A stretch of 10,988 bases of DNA from TC-15 sp034437275 (GTDB taxonomy: Bacteria > Chloroflexota > Anaerolineae > Aggregatilineales > Aggregatilineaceae): NCBI GenBank assembly GCA_034437275.1, contig DAOTUD010000014.1, forward strand, positions 1-10,988, in the 5' to 3' direction. The notes under the pieces were generated by a model, which was not told the origin of the DNA, did not search any database, and saw nothing but the letters and a program-made list of their open reading frames with translations. Within the stretch, counting starts at the first letter, position 1. Each line of letters begins with the position of its first letter. Position numbers and translations under genes: made by a program. Shown one piece after another: positions 7,574 through 10,988 of the stretch.

Positions 7574-9130
7574 ATGATCAATACCTTGCGGACTCGACTG
7601 CTGGCGTCCTATATTGCGATTTTGCTCGTGACCCTGACCGTGATCGGGGTGGCGTTAGTGGTGTTCTTGCGGTCCCGCCCGCTGCCCGCCGACCCGATCA
7701 TCAACGACCTGACGGCCACGCTGCTGGATGTGCGCGTGTGGCAGGAGCTGCGCGGGCCAAACCAGGCTATGGGCATGGGCCGCCAATCGTCCGGCTCCAA
7801 CGACGGGGTCCCGCTCCGCCCGCGCGACATCCTCAGCGGCCAGCTCGAGCAGCAGGTGATCGCGTTCCTGGAGGAGGAGGCCGCCGCGCGCGACGTGCGG
7901 ATGCTGCTCGTGACGCCAGAGGGTGTCGTCCGCTACGACTCGGCGGAAACGTTCGCGGCGGGCGCGCAAATCCAGATCATCAAGCGTCAGCCCCTGTTGG
8001 CGCGCGGGCCGGCCACGCCGGGGCTGGTGCTGCGCGGCCAGTTCCGGGACCTGGACGGGGACGTGTGGCTGTTCGTCGCGCAGCCGCTGCTGCCCACCAT
8101 GGACGCGCAGCCGCAAGGACTGCACCTGGTGGTGGCCGAGCCGGAGCCGCACCCGTCGCTGGGCCAGGTCTTCGAGGCGTTAGGCGAAGAGTTCTTCGCG
8201 CCGCTGACGCAGGCCGGGCTGTTCGGGCTGCTGGTGGCGCTGGGGTTGTCGCTGGTGATCGCGCGCTCGGTGGCGCGCCCGTTGCAGCGCATGAGCACCG
8301 CCGCGCAGGGTATCGCCGAGGGGAACTTCGACCAGCGCGCACCGGTCCAGGGGCCGCACGAGGTGCAATCGCTGGCTACTACCTTCAACGAGATGGCGGC
8401 GCGCGTGTCGCTCTCGCAGCAGGCGCAGCGCGACTTTCTGGCCAACGTCTCGCACGACCTGCGCACGCCGCTGACCAGCATCCAGGGCTTCTCCCAGGCG
8501 ATTGCCGAGGGCGTCGCCTCCGATCCGGAAGCCGCGCAGCGTGCCGCGCAGGTCATCCACGACGAGGCGGCGCGGATGCACCGCATGGTCGAGAACCTGC
8601 TCGACATGGCGCGCATCGAGGCCGGGCGGCTCGACATGCAGCGCCAGGCGGTGCAGATCGGCGAGCTGCTGCAAGCCGTCGGGGAGAGCCTGTCGGTCAA
8701 GGCCGAGGAGCAGGACATCGAGCTGGTGCGCGATGTTCCGGACACGCTGCCGCGTATCGCGGGGGATGGCGACCGGCTGGCGCAGGTCTTCACCAACCTG
8801 CTCGACAACGCGATCAAGCACACCCCGACCGGCGGCACCGTCCGGCTGCGCGCCCAGGCCGACACCGATTTCGTCGAAGTCCAGGTGCGCGACACGGGCG
8901 AGGGCATCCCCTCCGCCGACCTGCCGCGCATTTTCGAACGTTTTTACCAGGTGGACAAGAGCCGCCATCCCCGCGCCGGGACCGGACTGGGGCTGGCCAT
9001 CACGCGCCAGATCGTCGAGGCGCACGGCGGCACGGTCCAGGTGGCGAGCAAAGAAGGCGAAGGCTCGATCTTCACGGTGTGGCTGCCGGTCACGCGGCCC
9101 GACATGCCGACGGTGGTCGCCCGGCGGTGA
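7574..9130 (+). CDS. membrane sensor histidine kinase (PhoR/BaeS-like layout)
   Basis: A 518-residue kinase. Order of parts: cytosolic start, membrane segment 1 (about 11-33), an extracytoplasmic sensor region of about 180 residues (34-212), membrane segment 2 (about 213-231), HAMP linker (about 232-285), HisKA domain with phospho-acceptor H294 in NVSHDLRTPLTSIQGF, and HATPase domain with N box N408/N412 (NLLDNAIKHT), G1 DTGEGIP (440-446), F box FERFYQVD (454-461) and G2 GTGLGLAI (469-476). All catalytic elements are intact. The sensor region has a polar QSSGSNDG insert and an RYDSAET stretch reminiscent of PAS-like/Cache sensors, but I cannot name its ligand. It presumably phosphorylates D55 of the response regulator two genes upstream. 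The ribosome site is weak (AGAGACAGGG just before ATG). The stop is 7 bp from the convergent acetyltransferase gene. Confidence 0.93.
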   Translation: MINTLRTRLLASYIAILLVTLTVIGVALVVFLRSRPLPADPIINDLTATLLDVRVWQELRGPNQAMGMGRQSSGSNDGVPLRPRDILSGQLEQQVIAFLEEEAAARDVRMLLVTPEGVVRYDSAETFAAGAQIQIIKRQPLLARGPATPGLVLRGQFRDLDGDVWLFVAQPLLPTMDAQPQGLHLVVAEPEPHPSLGQVFEALGEEFFAPLTQAGLFGLLVALGLSLVIARSVARPLQRMSTAAQGIAEGNFDQRAPVQGPHEVQSLATTFNEMAARVSLSQQAQRDFLANVSHDLRTPLTSIQGFSQAIAEGVASDPEAAQRAAQVIHDEAARMHRMVENLLDMARIEAGRLDMQRQAVQIGELLQAVGESLSVKAEEQDIELVRDVPDTLPRIAGDGDRLAQVFTNLLDNAIKHTPTGGTVRLRAQADTDFVEVQVRDTGEGIPSADLPRIFERFYQVDKSRHPRAGTGLGLAITRQIVEAHGGTVQVASKEGEGSIFTVWLPVTRPDMPTVVARR

Positions 9131-9137
9131 GCGCGCC

Positions 9138-9710
9138 TTAGCCCAGCTTGTACACCCAGAACAGCGCGACCTCCTGGCGCTGCGCGTCGCGGTTGGAGTA
9201 GTAGGCGTCGCGCAGCCCTTCCAGTTCGCAGCCCATCCGCGCGTAGAATTTGCAGGCCGGGACGTTGTTGGTCTGCGTCTCGAACACCAGCGCGCGGTAG
9301 CCCTGGCGGCGCGCCCAGCCCACTGCCCGCCGGAACAACTCGCGGCCTATCCCCTGGCGGCGGATGCTCCGGTCGAGCATGATATTCCACACCCAGGCGG
9401 TATGGTTCCACTCCTGCGGCGTGACATCCAGCACGCCCGCCATGCGCCCGTCCGCCTCCACCACCAGATGCAGCCCGTTCCCCAGCCGCAGCCGTTCGCG
9501 GATGTTGGCGCGCTCGGTGCGGTCGAAGTCGTAGCCGTCCGCCTTGTCGTAGGGTTCCGCCAGCGGACGCTCCGCCAGCCGCCAGCCGACCTCGATCCCG
9601 CTGCCGAACTTTTCGACGACGAGCACGGTCTGGCTGATGAAGCCGGGGCGGATCGCGACCAGGCGCGGGATGTCGGCCTCGATCATGGGGCGGATGATGG
9701 GCGGTGTCAT
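9138..9710 (-). CDS. GNAT N-acetyltransferase, SatA-like
   Basis: A 190-residue acetyl-CoA-dependent acetyltransferase. The acetyl-CoA pyrophosphate loop is RRQGIGREL (117-125), after strand VWNIMLDRSI. The segment FETQTNNVPACKFYARMGC (143-161) and the ending QEVALFWVYKL (179-189) closely follow the SatA-type streptothricin acetyltransferase pattern (ETQNNNVAACKFYEKCGF ... EVAIFW, from memory). That enzyme acetylates the beta-lysine of streptothricin. The N-terminal 70 residues are longer and less familiar. GNAT substrates are hard to predict, so resistance activity is only a possibility. A GGGAG ribosome site lies about 12 nt before the ATG. It faces the kinase gene tail to tail and its promoter overlaps repeat box C. 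Confidence 0.85.
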   Translation of the reverse strand: MTPPIIRPMIEADIPRLVAIRPGFISQTVLVVEKFGSGIEVGWRLAERPLAEPYDKADGYDFDRTERANIRERLRLGNGLHLVVEADGRMAGVLDVTPQEWNHTAWVWNIMLDRSIRRQGIGRELFRRAVGWARRQGYRALVFETQTNNVPACKFYARMGCELEGLRDAYYSNRDAQRQEVALFWVYKLG

Positions 9711-9740
9711 GGGTGGTTTTCTCCCTTCGCGTGCGGTGAA

Positions 9741-9769
9741 TTTACACGAATTTTACGCCTGGATTACAG
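9741..9769 (+). promoter_or_regulatory. 11-bp-periodic heptamer box (Pho-box-like), site C
   Basis: Three heptamers at exact 11-bp steps with 4-bp spacers: TTTACAC (9741-9747), TTTACGC (9752-9758) and ATTACAG (9763-9769). The first unit is identical to the central unit of site A. The box overlaps the -10 and most of the spacer of the minus-strand acetyltransferase promoter, so a bound OmpR/PhoB-type regulator could block or modulate it. It is also 227 bp upstream of the plus-strand membrane-protein gene. Confidence 0.5.
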
Positions 9770-9777
9770 AATTTCAA
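9750..9777 (-). promoter_or_regulatory. sigma70-like promoter of the acetyltransferase gene
   Basis: On the minus strand TTGAAA (plus 9772-9777) and TAAAAT (plus 9750-9755) are spaced by 16 bp, each matching five of six consensus bases. The start would fall near 9743, leaving a leader of about 33 nt that contains the GGGAG ribosome site. Confidence 0.6.
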
Positions 9778-9856
9778 GATTTGGCGATGTGCTGGCGTCC
9801 GGGGGTGATGTATCCTATAGTGTAGATGAGTTTTAGTGAGTCACGGATTCATTGAA

Positions 9857-9950
9857 TGGCCCTCACCCTTCCGACTGGCGTCGGGTCCCTCTCCCTCAGG
9901 GAGAGAGATTAGCTGGGCACTTACTCTCTTCTCCCTGAGAGAGAAGGGCT
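9857..9950. repeat. palindromic CCCTC/GAGGG intergenic repeat (REP-like)
   Basis: Three stem-loops in a row: CCGAC/GTCGG (9871-9884), CTCTCCC/GGGAGAG (about 9889-9905) and CTTCTC/GAGAAG (9928-9946). The second and third blocks are also imperfect reverse complements of each other around a short loop, so the whole can form one larger hairpin. The opening GGCCCTCACCC plus CCCTCTCCCTCAGGGAGAG has the look of dispersed intergenic repeats abundant in some Chloroflexota and cyanobacteria (from memory). It lies between the acetyltransferase promoter and the membrane-protein gene. There is no T-tract after the plus-strand hairpins, so it is not a standard terminator. Confidence 0.6.
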
Positions 9951-9995
9951 GAATTGGCGCAAGAGACATCCAACATGTAATGGCAAAGGCGGGTT

Positions 9996-10982
9996 ATGGC
10001 GCAACAACTGGTCGAACGGCTGCCCGGCTGGAGCACGCGGCTGGGGCTGGCGGCGCTGCTGCTGGTGTTTTCGGAGTGGGTTGTGTGGCAGACGCCGCTG
10101 GCCTACAACGTGCTGGAGTGGGGCGGGCTGGTCGTGCTGTACGTGGCGCTGGCTGCCGTCGCGCTCGACATTATCGCCCGCTACCGGGTGCACGACCTGC
10201 TGAGCCTGCTGCTGGTGGCCGGGATGTACGGGCTGGTCAACGGCACGCTGATCAGCCGCATCACCACGCGCGACCTGCCGTTGAGCCTGTTGATCCGTCC
10301 GCTGGGCGCGCAGCCGCTGGCGTTTATGGCGGCGTTCGCGGCGTTTCTCGTGCTGATCAGCGGGCGGAATACCGGCCCGCTAGGGTCCGCCCTGGCTGCC
10401 GGGGTCGGGCTGGTGTGGGGCATCTGGGTGCGCTGGTTCCCTAGCGTCTCCGACGAAACGATCCCCTCGGTCGCGGTTGACGATGCGCTGGGGGCGCTGG
10501 GTGTGGGGCTGATGGCGTGCATGGTGCTGCGCTACGTGCTGCCGCTGCCGGAGGTGATCCGCCCCGCCGGCTGGCGGCTGACGCCTTACGGATGGGCGGC
10601 GGCAGGTGGCGTGCTGGTCGCGGGGCTGGTGCTCGGCAGCGCCCAGGGCGACATCACGCGGCAGGATATCGGCGTGGCCGGGATGCTGCTGGTGATCCTG
10701 GGCGCGATGCTGCACGTCACGCAGCCCTTGCGCGCCGAACGCTCGTACCTGCACGCGCTCACGCTGCCGCAGCGCCCGAACCCGCTGGCGTGGGTGGTGC
10801 TGGTGGTGCCGTGCCTGGTGATGGGCTGGGCCGGCTACCAACTGCCGGGCAGCGGCGACGAGGCCTTGCAGAGCGATATCCTGTTCTGGGCGCTGACGGT
10901 CTTCGGGGTGGTGTGGCTGCCGCTGGCCTCGGTGATGATCGGGGTGCGCGCGTTCGTGCAGTTGGCGCGCGAGCAGGGCTGA
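9996..10982 (+). CDS. polytopic membrane protein of unknown function
   Basis: A 328-residue, very hydrophobic protein that I do not recognise. About ten membrane segments are visible, near residues 15-33, 42-61, 67-86, 106-122, 128-148, 164-184, 197-215, 223-242, 264-282 and 294-320. Loops are short, and the largest is the 185-198 loop (PEVIRPAGWRLTP). Conserved-looking polar residues in or near membranes include R62, R64, H66 and D67 (ARYRVHDLLS) and N82, R88, R92 (VNGTLISRITTRD). No transporter, glycosyltransferase or enzyme motif is evident, and there is no signal peptide beyond the first segment. An AAAGG site 6 nt upstream and an in-frame stop (TAA at 9978) support the ATG at 9996. The gene is complete and ends 6 bases before the window edge, so downstream partners cannot be judged. 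Confidence 0.8.
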   Translation: MAQQLVERLPGWSTRLGLAALLLVFSEWVVWQTPLAYNVLEWGGLVVLYVALAAVALDIIARYRVHDLLSLLLVAGMYGLVNGTLISRITTRDLPLSLLIRPLGAQPLAFMAAFAAFLVLISGRNTGPLGSALAAGVGLVWGIWVRWFPSVSDETIPSVAVDDALGALGVGLMACMVLRYVLPLPEVIRPAGWRLTPYGWAAAGGVLVAGLVLGSAQGDITRQDIGVAGMLLVILGAMLHVTQPLRAERSYLHALTLPQRPNPLAWVVLVVPCLVMGWAGYQLPGSGDEALQSDILFWALTVFGVVWLPLASVMIGVRAFVQLAREQG

Positions 10983-10988
10983 GATCGT

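Noticed and set aside
9131..9137. Bidirectional terminator between the convergent kinase and acetyltransferase genes
   Set aside because: Only 7 bp separate the stops and no hairpin with a T-tract is visible across the junction.
7738..9141. 467-codon open frame overlapping the histidine kinase
   Set aside because: Off-frame shadow; the kinase frame carries all the H, N, G1, F and G2 boxes.
9954..9981. TTGGCG-N16-TGTAAT as promoter of the membrane-protein gene
   Set aside because: The predicted start would fall on or next to the ribosome site, leaving almost no leader; the match is modest. TATAGT at 9816-9821 also lacks a usable -35.

Overview
The window is GC-rich, tightly packed bacterial chromosome with house-keeping-type genes. 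Short intergenic gaps hold recognisable sigma70-like promoters (TTGACA/TACAAT type). No integrase, transposase, phage gene or CRISPR array is visible. The gene mix suggests a Chloroflexota bacterium, perhaps of the Anaerolineae type: an amylosucrase, a STAS/SpoIIAA-like fragment, a secreted protein with a short-helix domain, an Af1521-type macrodomain inside a two-component operon, and a CCCTC/GAGGG palindromic intergenic repeat. This taxonomic guess is inference from gene style, not from a marker gene.

Layout: (1) 9-521, minus strand: tRNA-Ala(CGC) with an almost consensus promoter, and an RDD membrane protein. (2) 522-706: a divergent promoter region. (3) 707-3937, plus strand: a two-domain Nudix hydrolase, an amylosucrase, and a 49-residue gene whose GTG start overlaps the amylosucrase stop and which looks like the C-terminal half of a STAS/SpoIIAA-like protein. 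(4) 3938-4913: an 11-bp-periodic repeat box, a secreted protein with five GVFxPGGWG repeats, and a strong intrinsic terminator. (5) 4942-9130, plus strand: a promoter and then a probable operon of RidA deaminase, PhnP-like metallo-beta-lactamase-fold hydrolase, OmpR/PhoB-type response regulator, macrodomain protein and, after a 67-bp gap, a membrane histidine kinase. (6) 9138-9710, minus strand: a SatA-like GNAT acetyltransferase converging on the kinase. (7) 9711-9995: its promoter, a second repeat box and a palindromic dispersed-type repeat. (8) 9996-10982: a polytopic membrane protein of unknown function.

How it may fit together: the most interesting part is the operon in which a macrodomain gene sits between a response regulator and its presumed kinase, preceded by a PhnP-like phosphodiesterase and RidA. 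Tandem TTTACAC-like heptamers at exact 11-bp steps occur at 3952-3980 and 9741-9769, and a degenerate pair at a 22-bp step lies just ahead of the kinase gene. An 11-bp period is the known architecture of PhoB/PhoP/OmpR-family sites. My working hypothesis is that the response regulator encoded here binds these boxes, making the secreted repeat protein, the kinase and the acetyltransferase part of one local, possibly Pho-like, regulon. The sequence shows the repeats and their spacing; the link to this regulator is inference.
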